A stretch of DNA of 64,000 nucleotides from an uncultured Clostridia bacterium (GTDB lineage: Bacteria; Bacillota; Clostridia; Oscillospirales; Ruminococcaceae). The notes beneath the pieces were generated by a model. That model had not been told where the DNA came from and did not search any database. It was given only the letters and a program-made list of their open reading frames with translations. The stretch is from NCBI GenBank assembly GCA_947626755.1, contig CANQTP010000006.1, positions 1 through 64,000 on the forward strand, given 5' to 3'. How positions within the stretch are numbered: position 1 is the first letter of the stretch; each line of letters opens with the position of its first letter. Shown one piece after another: positions 41,598 through 51,742 of this stretch. Made by a program: the position numbers and the translations under genes.

Positions 41598-43952
41598 TCA
41601 GAGTTTCCAGAGTTCTTTCGCGTACTGTTTAACAGTTCTGTCGGAGGAGAATTTGCCGCTGCAGGCAATATTCATCCAGCATTTCTTGGAGAAAACTTCG
41701 CGGTTCTTGTAGTCGTAAAGCGCTTTCAGCTTGGTATCAACATAACCCTCCAAGTCGGCAAGCAGGAAATAATGATCGGGCTTATGCCAGCTTGTGCCGT
41801 TGATAAGCGCGTTGAAAAGTTCGCCGAACATTCCCGTGTCGCCGTCGTTGAAAGTTCCGTCTACAAGCGTGTTGATAACGCGTTTTACACGTTCGTTGGT
41901 GTAGTAAATTTTCTCTTTCGGACGGTAATTGGGCTTGATCTTTTCGATCTCTTCAACTCTCGCGCCGAAGATATATTCATTTTCCCAGCCTGCTTCTTCA
42001 ACAATTTCAACGTTTGCGCCGTCGTAAGTTCCCAGAGTTACCGCGCCGTTGAGCATGAACTTCATGTTGCCCGTGCCGCTTGCTTCAAGTCCCGCAGTTG
42101 AGATCTGTTCGGAAATATCCGCCGCGGGAATAAGCTTTTCCGCATAGGAAACGTTGTAATTCTGCACGAAAAGCACTTTCAGCTTGTCTTTTGTCTCGGG
42201 ATCGTTGTTGACAAGTTTTGCAACTTCGTTTATATACTTTATAATGCCCTTTGCCCTGCGGTAAGCGGGCGCGGCTTTTGCTCCGAAAATAAAGCAGGTC
42301 GGCTGCAAATCGGGAAGTTTATGATCTTTTATCTGGAAATACAGATCCACGATGGAGAATGCATTTAAAAGCTGTCTCTTGTATTCGTGGAGACGTTTCG
42401 CCTGAATGTCAAACGCCCAGTCGGGGGAAAGCTCAACGCCCTCATGCTTCTTGATATATTCGCAGAGCTGGACTTTCTTCTGATGTTTGATGTCCATAAA
42501 TCTCTGGATCGTGTTCCTGTCATCAACAAACTTTTTCAGTTCTGCAAGCTTGTCAAGGTCAGTTACCCAATCGCTGCCGATCTTTTCGGTAATAAGCGCG
42601 GAAAGTTCGGGATTGCAAAGACCAAGCCAGCGGCGGGGAGTAATTCCGTTTGTCTTGTTCTGGAATCTTTCGGGGAAAATTTCATACCAGTCTTTGAGAA
42701 CATCATTTTTAAGAATATCCGTATGCAGCTGCGCAACGCCGTTGGTATGCGCGGAAGCAAAAATTGCCATTCTTGCCATGTGGATACGTCCGCCCTCAAC
42801 TATTTTCTTGTCGGCGATCTGCTTATCGGTCTGACCGATGGAACGGAGATATTTTTCAAGGTGAGCGTCTATCATCAGGACAATTTCGTAAACCGTAGGA
42901 ATAACGCTTCTGAACAGATCAACGTTCCACTTTTCAAGAGCTTCTCCCAGAACGGTGTGGTTTGTGTAATTGCATACCTTGCTTACAATGTCAAAAGCTT
43001 CCTTGAAGGACATTCCCTCTTTGAACATGAAAATTCTTATAAGTTCGGGAATTGCAACAGTTGGGTGGGTATCATTCAGCTGTAAAGCGTAACATTCGGC
43101 AAATTTTGAAAAATCATCGCCGTGAGTCTTTTTATATCTTCTGATAATATCCTGAACAGACGCGGAAACAAAGAAATACTGCTGTTTCAGTCTGAGTCTG
43201 AGACCCTTTTCGGTGTTGTCATTGGGATAGAGAACATTTGAAATAGCTTCCGCAAGGATAGTGCTTTCGCTTGCTTTTATATAGTCCTGATTATCGAACG
43301 CGCCGAAATCAAATCCCGAAAGCGATTCGCTCTGCCAGAGACGAAGTGTGTTCACCGCTTTCATTCCGTAACCGATAATAGGAACGTCATAGGGAACGGC
43401 AAGAACCGACTGATCCGCAAAATCAACTCTTACCGCTTCATTTTCCGCTCTTACGCTCCAAGCGTCGCCGTAGTCGAGCCATGCATCGGCGGATTCCTGC
43501 TGGAAGCCGTTGCCTATGGACTGTTTGAAAAGTCCGTAACGATAGCGTATACCGTAGCCGTTCAGGGGAATGTCATGTGCGGCAGCGGAATCGAGGAAGC
43601 AAGCTGCAAGACGTCCGAGACCGCCGTTTCCGAGAGCGGCGTCCTCAATTTCTTCCAGACAGGCAATGTCAACACCCTGCTCGGAAAGAATTTCCTTTGC
43701 CTCGTCAAGGAGACCCGCGCAGTAAAGGTTATTGAACACGGCACGTCCCATAAGGAATTCCGCGGAAAGGTAATAAGCTCTGCGGCGGTTCTCGTTTTTC
43801 TCCTCGGTCTTGTCCCAGAGCGGGATAATTTCGTCCATTACGGCTCTTGAAAGAGCGTTATGGAGCTGTTTCGGGGAAGCGTTTTTAATGTCCGTTCTGC
43901 CGTCCACCCGAAGATTTTCGTTTATCTTCGTCAGAAACTGTTCTTTGTTCAT
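41598..43952 (-). CDS. glgP: Glycogen/starch/alpha-glucan phosphorylase (copy 1)
   Basis: YYLSAEFLMGRAVFNNL, GNGGLGRLAACFLDS, EASGTGNMKFMLNGAVTLGTYDGAN. Confidence 0.96.
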   Translation of the reverse strand: MNKEQFLTKINENLRVDGRTDIKNASPKQLHNALSRAVMDEIIPLWDKTEEKNENRRRAYYLSAEFLMGRAVFNNLYCAGLLDEAKEILSEQGVDIACLEEIEDAALGNGGLGRLAACFLDSAAAHDIPLNGYGIRYRYGLFKQSIGNGFQQESADAWLDYGDAWSVRAENEAVRVDFADQSVLAVPYDVPIIGYGMKAVNTLRLWQSESLSGFDFGAFDNQDYIKASESTILAEAISNVLYPNDNTEKGLRLRLKQQYFFVSASVQDIIRRYKKTHGDDFSKFAECYALQLNDTHPTVAIPELIRIFMFKEGMSFKEAFDIVSKVCNYTNHTVLGEALEKWNVDLFRSVIPTVYEIVLMIDAHLEKYLRSIGQTDKQIADKKIVEGGRIHMARMAIFASAHTNGVAQLHTDILKNDVLKDWYEIFPERFQNKTNGITPRRWLGLCNPELSALITEKIGSDWVTDLDKLAELKKFVDDRNTIQRFMDIKHQKKVQLCEYIKKHEGVELSPDWAFDIQAKRLHEYKRQLLNAFSIVDLYFQIKDHKLPDLQPTCFIFGAKAAPAYRRAKGIIKYINEVAKLVNNDPETKDKLKVLFVQNYNVSYAEKLIPAADISEQISTAGLEASGTGNMKFMLNGAVTLGTYDGANVEIVEEAGWENEYIFGARVEEIEKIKPNYRPKEKIYYTNERVKRVINTLVDGTFNDGDTGMFGELFNALINGTSWHKPDHYFLLADLEGYVDTKLKALYDYKNREVFSKKCWMNIACSGKFSSDRTVKQYAKELWKL

Positions 43953-44125
43953 AAGAAATGACCGTCCTTTTCTAAAATTTGCCTGAAATTTACCATAAAA
44001 AATTCAACGCATAAAGCCACATTATATTTTAGCACATTATTCTTAAATACGCAACTATTTTATGCGGATTTTGTGCAAAATACACATTTTAATTATATTT
44101 TGTTTGTAACTAAAATCTTTTATTA

Positions 44126-44340
44126 AGAGTTGAAAGTTAAGAGTTGAGAGCAGGCTGAGCCTTTCCGTAGAGTTGAGAGTTAAGAGTTGAGAGTTGAGAT
44201 ATTGCAGGGACGCTTATATCTCAACTCTCAACTCTTAACTCTCAAAACTAAAATGTAGATTGTACTTTACCTTGCCGCACATTATACTTAGGCAGAGGAT
44301 AGCAAAACTTTGCCTGTAGGGGTCAAGGCTCAGCCTTGCA
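44126..44340. repeat. Composite repeat downstream of the Rpn locus
   Basis: aagagttgaaagttaagagttgagagcaggctgagcc, tgagatattgcagggacgcttatatctcaactc, arm, caaggctcagccttg. Confidence 0.87.
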
Positions 44341-44590
44341 TATATTTTCTGATGATTTCTTCCGGCACGCCGTCTGCTGCCATTAGTGCAAGTAGGTCGG
44401 ATCTGCCTTTTGCAATGCCTTCTGCTCTACCTTCTGCTTTTCCCTTGGTGTAATTTTCTGCCATTAAAGTATTATAATCCCAGAGTGCCTTCTGACGGGC
44501 ATTATATTCCAAGCGTTTCTGTTCGTCCTGGCTTATAACTTCAAGCGTATCGACCGCTTCTCTGATGTATTCATTACTGCTTGCTGCCAT
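44330..44590 (-). CDS. Stand-alone duplicated Rpn C-terminal ORF (RpnS-like, 86 aa) with a divergent tail
   Basis: MAASSNEYIREAVDTLEVISQDEQKRLEYNARQKALWDYNTLMAENY identical to the upstream Rpn C-terminal segment; different end LLALMAADGVPEEIIRKYMQG; GAGG-8 nt-ATG. Confidence 0.6.
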   Translation of the reverse strand: MAASSNEYIREAVDTLEVISQDEQKRLEYNARQKALWDYNTLMAENYTKGKAEGRAEGIAKGRSDLLALMAADGVPEEIIRKYMQG

Positions 44591-44607
44591 ATCAAATTCC
44601 TCATTTA

Positions 44608-44898
44608 TCAAGAATTAATGCTGAGTATTTTATTTATGTCACTTTCCGATATACCGAAAACTTTCATTTTTGCAAGAATTTCTGCTCTGCCTTTAGATAT
44701 GCCCCTTGCTTCGCCTTCTGCTCTGCCTTCTGCTCTGCCTTCTGCCTTCCCTTTGATGTAATTTTCTGCCATTAAAGTATTATAATCCCAGAGTGCCTTC
44801 TGACGGGCATTATATTCCAAGCGCTTCTGTTCGTCCTGACTTATAACTTCAAGCGTATCGACCGCTTCTCTTATATATTCATTACTGCTTGCTGCCAT
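44608..44898 (-). CDS. Candidate intragenic RpnS-like small protein (96 aa, in frame)
   Basis: AAGGAGG (44907-44913) 8 nt upstream of in-frame ATG 44898 inside the Rpn gene. Confidence 0.5.
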   Translation of the reverse strand: MAASSNEYIREAVDTLEVISQDEQKRLEYNARQKALWDYNTLMAENYIKGKAEGRAEGRAEGEARGISKGRAEILAKMKVFGISESDINKILSINS

Positions 44899-45465
44899 AT
44901 CAAATTCCTCCTTCTTCTCTGCTTTCAAAAACTTTATCCAATCATACAGGACGGTGCCGTCCTCGGTTTTTGGAAGCTTAGGCAACTCTATCAAATGCCA
45001 TTCCATTATGTCTGTATAGCAAATATTTTCGCTGTCCTCGCGTATGTGATAGATCGTGTGGAAACGCTCTGTTTCTTTGACATATTTGAAGTCTAAAATG
45101 TTTATTCCAATGCATTTCTTGAAGTTTGAGTATATCTTGTCTATATTAGTCTGATCTACAAGCATTTTTGAGACATAGAACGCACTCCGTTCCGCCCAGG
45201 TTGCCATATAGGAAAGCTGGATCTCAATGTCGATCTCCGTGTCGTCGTTCATAGTAAGATAAACGTCCAGTATTCCCTGCTTCGAGTCCTCATGGTTTTT
45301 GGGAAGATTTGCATTTTTAAGAACAGTCTTCTTGATGTCGTCCACAGGGATATTCAGAACTGCACTTAAAAAGCCTTTCCTGACTTTATCATTATGCATT
45401 ATTTCCTTAAAAGCAAAATCTACTTTCGGCGACATCATGAAATATTCCTGATCTGGCACTTTCAA
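44608..45465 (-). CDS. Rpn-family recombination-promoting nuclease/putative transposase (PD-(D/E)XK)
   Basis: MMSPKVDFAFKEIM...KQGILDVYLTMNDDTEIDIEIQLSYMATWAERSAFYVSKML. Confidence 0.92.
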   Translation of the reverse strand: MKVPDQEYFMMSPKVDFAFKEIMHNDKVRKGFLSAVLNIPVDDIKKTVLKNANLPKNHEDSKQGILDVYLTMNDDTEIDIEIQLSYMATWAERSAFYVSKMLVDQTNIDKIYSNFKKCIGINILDFKYVKETERFHTIYHIREDSENICYTDIMEWHLIELPKLPKTEDGTVLYDWIKFLKAEKKEEFDMAASSNEYIREAVDTLEVISQDEQKRLEYNARQKALWDYNTLMAENYIKGKAEGRAEGRAEGEARGISKGRAEILAKMKVFGISESDINKILSINS

Positions 45466-45532
45466 ACACTCCTCTATACTTTCTTGTCAATTATATTATA
45501 TCACATTTTTTTTATGATTGCAATATAAAAAT

Positions 45533-45810
45533 AAGAGTTGAGAGTTGAAAGTTGAGAGTTGAGAGCAGGCTGAGCCTGCACGCTTTCAGGGTTTGCTTTG
45601 TGATTTTCAACCTAACGTATACCGTGCATGAAGCAAAGTGCAGTCTGCAAACAATGATCCCGCCTATACAGGCGGGAATTGCTGTTTGTAGATCGCGCTT
45701 TACTTTGCCGCACATTATATTTAGGCAAGAGATCACAAAACTTTGCCTGTAGGCGTGCAGACTCAGTCTGCCTCTCAACTCTATAATTACGCATTAAGAA
45801 TTACGCATTA
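45533..45810. repeat. Complete inverted-arm element (45565-45771) flanked by heptamer arrays
   Basis: GCAGGCTGAGCCTGC 45565-45579, CCCGCCTATACAGGCGGG centre, GCAGACTCAGTCTGC 45757-45771, then ATTACGC-type array. Confidence 0.88.
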
Positions 45811-45865
45811 AAAAGTATTGCAAATTATTTAAGAATATGTTATAATATATACAGTAAGGGAGGTC

Positions 45866-46321
45866 ATGCATATGGTAATAGTATGGCTGATAGTTTTTGC
45901 GGCGGCTCTCGCTGTGGAAGCCGCTACTTCCGCTCTTGTATCGATCTGGTTCGCTGTCGGCGCGCTGGGCGCGGTATTTGCGGCGGCACTGGGTGCGAAC
46001 CTTGCGGTGCAGCTTGTGGTTTTTGCAATTCTGGCAGGAATTCTGCTGATTTTTACAAGACCGCTTCTGAAAAAGCTGTTTCCCAACAAGTTCATTCCTA
46101 CCAATTCCGAACTCGATGTGGGCAAGACCGCTGTCGTTATCGAAACAATAGACAGCTCCACAGGAAAAGGCAGGGTCCGCCTTGCAGATGTTGACTGGGC
46201 GGCTGTTTCGGAGGACGGGAGCAGTATTCCCGAGGGCGAATCGGTAATTATCAAGGAAATACGTTCCTCGCGGGTGGTAGTCCGCAAAACGGAAGAAAAA
46301 ATTTCCGCAGCAGAAAAATAA
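45866..46321 (+). CDS. NfeD-family membrane protein
   Basis: Hydrophobic N-terminus and C-terminal OB-like domain (VGKTAVVIETIDSSTGKGRVRLADVDWAA); followed by an SPFH gene. Confidence 0.88.
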   Translation: MHMVIVWLIVFAAALAVEAATSALVSIWFAVGALGAVFAAALGANLAVQLVVFAILAGILLIFTRPLLKKLFPNKFIPTNSELDVGKTAVVIETIDSSTGKGRVRLADVDWAAVSEDGSSIPEGESVIIKEIRSSRVVVRKTEEKISAAEK

Positions 46322-46344
46322 TTGTTTGAAAGGAAGTCGTTTTT

Positions 46345-47310
46345 ATGCAGTTTCTCATAATAGGTCTGGTAATTCTCCTGATAATCATTTTTATCGCGGG
46401 TATCAAATTTGTACCGCAGGCATCGGAGTACGTTATTGAACGTCTGGGAACATACTCCCGCTCGCTTTCGGCGGGTCCGCACTATGTGATACCGTTTCTG
46501 GAAAAAGTCGCAAAGCGCGTTTCCATAAAAGAACAGGTAGTGGATTTCAAACCGCAGCCCGTTATTACAAAGGATAACGTTACAATGCAGATTGACACGG
46601 TAGTCTTTTACCGCATAACCGATGCGAAACAGTACACCTACGGCGTTGAAAGACCTATTTCTGCCATTGAAAATCTTACCGCCACAACTCTCCGTAACAT
46701 AATCGGCGAACTGGAACTGGACGCAACGCTCACTTCCCGTGATGTTATCAATACCAAGATAACAGCGATCCTTGACAACGCCACAGATCCTTGGGGAATA
46801 AAGGTAAACCGCGTTGAACTTAAAAACATCATTCCGCCCCGTGAAATTCAGGATTCCATGGAGCGCCAGATGAAAGCGGAACGCGAACGCCGCGAGAAGA
46901 TACTTCAGGCGGAGGGTGAAAAGAAGTCCCAGATCCTTGTTGCAGAAGGTGAAAAGGAATCCAAGATCCTTAAAGCGGAAGCGGAGAAAGAAGCGGAGAT
47001 CCTCCGTGCGGAAGCGGAAAAGCAGGCAATGATCCTCCGCGCCGACGCGGTTCGTCAGCAGAAGATACTTGAAGCGCAAGGTGAAGCGGAATCCATTCAG
47101 CTTGTCCAGAACGCTCTTGCGGAAAGTCTTGTAAAGCTGAACCAGTCCGACCCGAAAGAAAATGTTATTGCTCTCAAGAGTCTTGAAGCATTTGCCAAAG
47201 CCGCAGACGGTCGTGCTACAAAGATAATCATTCCCTCCGAGATCCAAGGTCTTGCGGGCATGGTCACCTCCATAAAAGAGCTTGCTGCCGACAACAAGGC
47301 TGAGCCTTGA
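46345..47310 (+). CDS. SPFH/Band 7 (stomatin-like) protein
   Basis: VPQASEYVIERLGTYSRSLSAGPHYVIPF, coiled coil AEKEAEILRAEAEKQAMILRADAVRQQKILEAQGEAES. Confidence 0.93.
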   Translation: MQFLIIGLVILLIIIFIAGIKFVPQASEYVIERLGTYSRSLSAGPHYVIPFLEKVAKRVSIKEQVVDFKPQPVITKDNVTMQIDTVVFYRITDAKQYTYGVERPISAIENLTATTLRNIIGELELDATLTSRDVINTKITAILDNATDPWGIKVNRVELKNIIPPREIQDSMERQMKAERERREKILQAEGEKKSQILVAEGEKESKILKAEAEKEAEILRAEAEKQAMILRADAVRQQKILEAQGEAESIQLVQNALAESLVKLNQSDPKENVIALKSLEAFAKAADGRATKIIIPSEIQGLAGMVTSIKELAADNKAEP

Positions 47311-47512
47311 CCCATTCAGGCATAGTTTTGTTATTTCCCGCCTAAGTATACCGTGCATTAAGTAAAGCGCAGTCTGCAATTAGTTTTAAGAGTTAAGAGT
47401 TGAGATATTGCAGTAATTGCTTATATCTCAACTCTCAATTTTTTGTAGATTTAATTTTACTTAATGCACGGTATACGTTAGGCAAAAAATCACAAAACAA
47501 ACCCTGAAAGCC
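47296..47512. repeat. Composite repeat overlapping the SPFH gene stop codon
   Basis: caaggctgagccttga, arm, ttaagagttgagatattgcagtaattgcttatatctcaactctcaat, inverted arm. Confidence 0.87.
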
Positions 47513-47576
47513 GGCGGTGGCTTCCCCGCCCTTGTAAACTTTTTATTACGAATACCTTTAAGTTGAAAATTTACTA

Positions 47577-47605
47577 TTGCTTTTTTGGGAATAATAAGTT
47601 ATAAT
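47577..47605 (+). promoter_or_regulatory. Predicted promoter of the GH130 gene
   Basis: TTGCTT-17 nt-TATAAT. Confidence 0.6.
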
Positions 47606-47664
47606 TATTTTAATGTGAGTCCGTAAGGCTCAGAGAAATTTTAAAATTGAAAGGTCGGTTTTTA

Positions 47665-48690
47665 ATGAAAGTTAAAGTTGTAAACGGTGTATCCATGCCC
47701 AATATCCCTTGGCAGGAAAAGCCTGCGGACTGCAGAGACGTCATATGGCGCTACGATGCAAACCCAATCATCAAAAGAGATCAGATAATGGTCAAGAAAG
47801 CTAACGGCTACAGAGAACCTTCCAACTCTATCTTCAACAGCTCGGTAGTTCCTTTTGAAAAGGGCGACTACAAGTTTGCGGGCGTTTTCCGCGTTGACGA
47901 CAGAGAGAGAAACATGGAACTCCATGTGGGCTTCTCCAAGGACGGCATCAAGTGGGATATTTCCGAGGAAAGAATCAAATTCAAATGCGATATTCCCGAA
48001 GTTGCTCAGTGGCAGTACGGCTACGATCCCAGAGTCTGCAAGTTAGAGGACAGATACATTGTTACATGGTGCAACGCTTACGGCTGGAAACCCACCATCG
48101 GCATTGCTTATACATATGATTTTGAAACTTTCACTCAGCTTGAAAATGCTTACCTTCCTTTCAACAGAAACGGCGTAATGTTCCCCCGCAAGATAAACAA
48201 CAAGTACATGATGATGAGCCGCCCTTCCGACAGCGGTCACACACCTTTCGGAGATATGTTTATCAGCCAGTCTCCCGACCTTACATACTGGGGCGAACAC
48301 AGACACGTTATGGGGCCCTCCAAGGGCTGGGAATCCACCAAGATGGGCGCAGGTCCTATTCCTATTGAAACAGACCGCGGCTGGCTCATTTTCTACCACG
48401 GCGTTCTGACTTCCTGCAACGGTTATGTGTACAGCTTCTCCGCTGCTCTGCTTGACAAGGACGAGCCTTGGAAAGTCCTCAAGAGAGGTGCTTCTTACCT
48501 GCTCAGCCCTCAGACAATGTACGAGCTTGTGGGCGATACCGATGCGGTAACATTCCCCTGCGCAAACCTTGTTGACGCCGACACAGGCAGGATCTGCATC
48601 TACTACGGCTGCGCCGACACCTGCACTGCTCTTGCGTTCACAACAGTTGACGATGTTATGGACTTCCTTGACAATAACAGTCAGGTATGA
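47665..48690 (+). CDS. Glycoside hydrolase family 130 mannosyl phosphorylase-like protein
   Basis: ANPIIKR, GYREPSNSIFNSSVVPFEKGDYKFAGVFRVDDRERNMELHVGFSKDG, MGAGPIPIETDRGWLIFYHGV. Confidence 0.88.
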   Translation: MKVKVVNGVSMPNIPWQEKPADCRDVIWRYDANPIIKRDQIMVKKANGYREPSNSIFNSSVVPFEKGDYKFAGVFRVDDRERNMELHVGFSKDGIKWDISEERIKFKCDIPEVAQWQYGYDPRVCKLEDRYIVTWCNAYGWKPTIGIAYTYDFETFTQLENAYLPFNRNGVMFPRKINNKYMMMSRPSDSGHTPFGDMFISQSPDLTYWGEHRHVMGPSKGWESTKMGAGPIPIETDRGWLIFYHGVLTSCNGYVYSFSAALLDKDEPWKVLKRGASYLLSPQTMYELVGDTDAVTFPCANLVDADTGRICIYYGCADTCTALAFTTVDDVMDFLDNNSQV

Positions 48691-48709
48691 TGATCCGATG
48701 AGCTATTAT

Positions 48710-48738
48710 CCCTCTCCCGCTGCGGAGAGGGATTTTTT
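48710..48738 (+). terminator. Intrinsic terminator after GH130 gene
   Basis: CCCTCTCCCGCTGCGGAGAGGGATTTTTT. Confidence 0.85.
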
Positions 48739-48801
48739 ATGCTTGAAATCTGCGGAAAAATATGTTATAATCAATGAAAATGCAACGAAAGGACAGCTGC
48801 T

Positions 48802-51513
48802 ATGAAAAAATTCTTTCTCAACGGCGAATGGAAATTCCGCCTTTCAAAGGAAAAACCCGACATCAACGCTCCCTTTGACGATGTTATCACTCTCCCGTCC
48901 ACCGTTCAGCAGATGAAGAAACCGCCTGTTACCGATGAGCGAAGCGACGGCTATCTTACCGATCCGCACCGCTTCGAGGGCTATGCGCTTTATGAACGCA
49001 CCGTGACCGATCTGCCGCAGGAAGGCGAGCGTTTCCTTGTTCTGGAACGCACCCGCACAAGCAGCCTTTGGGTAAACGGACAGTTCGCGGGTTCACAGAA
49101 CAGTCTCTGCACTGCCCATAAGTATGATATTACAAAATTCGGCTCTTCCGTGAAGATAACTCTTATGATAGACAACGTTTCCTGCCCCGTTCCCGGAGGA
49201 CATATGACTTCTCCCGATACCCAGACCAACTGGCTCGGCATCACAGGCGGGATATATATTGAATGCAGGGATAGTCTCCGCTTTGACAATGTAAGGATCT
49301 TCCCGGATATTTCCGATATGACGGTAAAAGTCTGCGGAGATGTTGTCGGCGGTGACGAAATAGAAGTCAATGCTTCGGTAAGCGGTTTCCCTGCCGTAAA
49401 AGCAAAAATTTCAAAGGATTCCCCGTTCTTCATCTACAGAATGGACGGCGCAAAACTCTGGAGCGAACATTCTCCCGTTACATATACAATGAATATCTCC
49501 TGCGGGAATGACAATTCAAGATATGTTTTCGGCATGAGGAAATTTTCCGCAAAGGGCAGGGAACTGCTCCTCAACGGCGAGAGGATATTCCTGAGAGGAA
49601 AGCATGACGGCATGATCTTCCCTCTGACAGGCGCCGCTCCCACCGATAAGGAAAGCTGGGCAAAAGTCCTTTCCACTGCAAAGGAGTACGGCATAAACCA
49701 CTACCGTTTCCACACCTGCTGTCCTCCCGAAGCGGCTTTTGAAGCTGCGGACGAACTGGGCATTTATCTTGAACCGGAGCTTCCTTTCTGGGGAACTGTT
49801 GAGGACGAGATCACCGAGGGGCAGCAGTACCTTATAGATGAGGGCTTCAGGATACTTGACAGTTTCGGGGATCACCCGTCCTTCTTTGCCATGTCTCTTG
49901 GAAATGAACTCTGGGGCAGCAAGGAACGTCTCAACGAGATCCTCGGCGGTTATAAAAAGCACGATCCTCGTCATCTTTATACACAAGGCTCAAATAATTT
50001 TCAATTCTTCCCGCTGACGGTGGAAAACGATGACTTTTTCGTTGGCGTGAGATTTTCCAAGGAACGTCTTTTCCGCGGCTCTTATGCAATGTGCGACGCT
50101 CCTCTCGGACATATACAGACTGCCGCTCCGAACTCAAATTATGACTATGATGCGTGTATTGATCCCTTGGAGATAAATTCCGCGCAGAGCGGCGGAGGAA
50201 CTATTGAAATACAATATGGGACGGGCGTTAAGACCGTTTCGGTGGACGAAGTTTCCGGAGAGTTCATTTCGGAGATACCTGTTGTTTCGCATGAAGTGGG
50301 ACAGTATTTCATGTACCCCGATTACGGCGAGATCCCCAAGTATACAGGCGTTTTAAAGCCTTACAATCTTGAAATTTTCAGGGAACGTCTTGAAAATGCG
50401 GGGCTCGGACATCTTGCGGACAGATATTTCAGGGCAAGCGGACGATTTGCGGCGGAATGTTATAAGAATGAGATCGAGACCGCTTTGCGTTCAAAGGAAC
50501 TCTCGGGGTTCCAGCTTCTTGACATTCAGGATTTTACGGGGCAGGGAACTGCGCTTGTGGGAATCCTTAACGCTTTTATGGAAAGTAAAGGCGTTATAAC
50601 TGCTGCCGAATGGAGAGGTTTCTGCAGCGAACGTGTCGTTCTCGGCTGCCTGCCGAAATTTGTTTATTCCTGCGGGGAGAAACTTTCGTTGGGTGTAAAG
50701 CTTTACAACTTTGCAGCGAAGCCCGATGTTGACCCGAAAGTTACCGTCCGCCTGCTTGTAAATGACAAGGAAACAGTTTCTGCGGAAGTTTCTGCAAAGG
50801 GAAGCTTTAAAGGCGGGGTTTTCGATCTCGGAACGGCAGAATTTGAAGTACCTGCGTTTTCAGAGCCGCAGAAGGCAGTTCTTGTGCTGAATCTGGGAAG
50901 TATCTGCAATAAATATACGCTATGGATATATCCCGAAGTTTCCGAAGCAAAGGAAGATGTTCCCGACGGTCTGACCGTAACGAATGACTGGGAAAAGGCA
51001 AAAGCCGCTCTTTCCGCGGGAGGAAAAGTCCTGTTCATGCCGAAGGCGGTAAAAGAAGAATTTTCCGTTGAAGGAACATACTGCACCGATTTCTGGAATT
51101 ACCCCATGTTCAGTTCCATTTCGGAATCCATGAATAAACCTTTGCCCGTGGGAACGCTTGGTCTGCTGATAGACAATTCCCATGCGGCACTGGAAAATTT
51201 CCCGTCGGAAACCTATTCCACAGCGCAGTGGTATGATATTGTAACGGGATCGCGTGCGCTTATAACGGACGGTTCGGGAATAGAGCCTATTGTTCGCACC
51301 ATAGACAACTGCAAGCGGAACCACAGCCTTGCGGACATTTTTGAAGTGAAAACAGGCGGCGGAAGTCTGTTGGTATGCGTTTCCGACCTGCTCGGAAAGA
51401 CTTCCCCCGAAGCGGAAGCTTTGCTTGAAAGTCTGGAAAAATACGCCGTTTCGGGTAAATTCCTGCCTGAAAAAACGGTTGACATTGAATATCTCAGCAA
51501 ATACTGGGCATAA
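48802..51513 (+). CDS. Glycoside hydrolase family 2 protein
   Basis: FFLNGEWKFRLSKEKP, sugar-binding/jelly-roll region, ILRGKHDGMIFPLTG, NHYRFHTCCPPEAAFEAADELGIYLEPELPFWG, MSLGNELWG. Confidence 0.88.
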   Translation: MKKFFLNGEWKFRLSKEKPDINAPFDDVITLPSTVQQMKKPPVTDERSDGYLTDPHRFEGYALYERTVTDLPQEGERFLVLERTRTSSLWVNGQFAGSQNSLCTAHKYDITKFGSSVKITLMIDNVSCPVPGGHMTSPDTQTNWLGITGGIYIECRDSLRFDNVRIFPDISDMTVKVCGDVVGGDEIEVNASVSGFPAVKAKISKDSPFFIYRMDGAKLWSEHSPVTYTMNISCGNDNSRYVFGMRKFSAKGRELLLNGERIFLRGKHDGMIFPLTGAAPTDKESWAKVLSTAKEYGINHYRFHTCCPPEAAFEAADELGIYLEPELPFWGTVEDEITEGQQYLIDEGFRILDSFGDHPSFFAMSLGNELWGSKERLNEILGGYKKHDPRHLYTQGSNNFQFFPLTVENDDFFVGVRFSKERLFRGSYAMCDAPLGHIQTAAPNSNYDYDACIDPLEINSAQSGGGTIEIQYGTGVKTVSVDEVSGEFISEIPVVSHEVGQYFMYPDYGEIPKYTGVLKPYNLEIFRERLENAGLGHLADRYFRASGRFAAECYKNEIETALRSKELSGFQLLDIQDFTGQGTALVGILNAFMESKGVITAAEWRGFCSERVVLGCLPKFVYSCGEKLSLGVKLYNFAAKPDVDPKVTVRLLVNDKETVSAEVSAKGSFKGGVFDLGTAEFEVPAFSEPQKAVLVLNLGSICNKYTLWIYPEVSEAKEDVPDGLTVTNDWEKAKAALSAGGKVLFMPKAVKEEFSVEGTYCTDFWNYPMFSSISESMNKPLPVGTLGLLIDNSHAALENFPSETYSTAQWYDIVTGSRALITDGSGIEPIVRTIDNCKRNHSLADIFEVKTGGGSLLVCVSDLLGKTSPEAEALLESLEKYAVSGKFLPEKTVDIEYLSKYWA

Positions 51514-51608
51514 TGGCTTAGATACGCGGTTTGAAAGTATTTTGCCGAAACTTAGGTTAAATTTTTTAAAAGACTACGTAAAAAAATTAAGTATTTTTTG
51601 TGTTATGC

Positions 51609-51637
51609 TTGCTTTAGTTTGCAAAATAGGGTATAAT
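51609..51637 (+). promoter_or_regulatory. Predicted promoter of glgP copy 2
   Basis: TTGCTT-17 nt-TATAAT. Confidence 0.6.
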
Positions 51638-51742
51638 TAAAAGGAATAAGCATTATTTATGGAAAGTATCTGTTAAAATTATGAAGAACTTTACCGCATA
51701 AAAAAACAAAGATCATATCATGAACAGATTGGAGAAGATATT

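Noticed and set aside
45829-47379. 516-aa minus-strand ORF
   Set aside because: Antisense to NfeD and SPFH genes; its start lies in repeat sequence.
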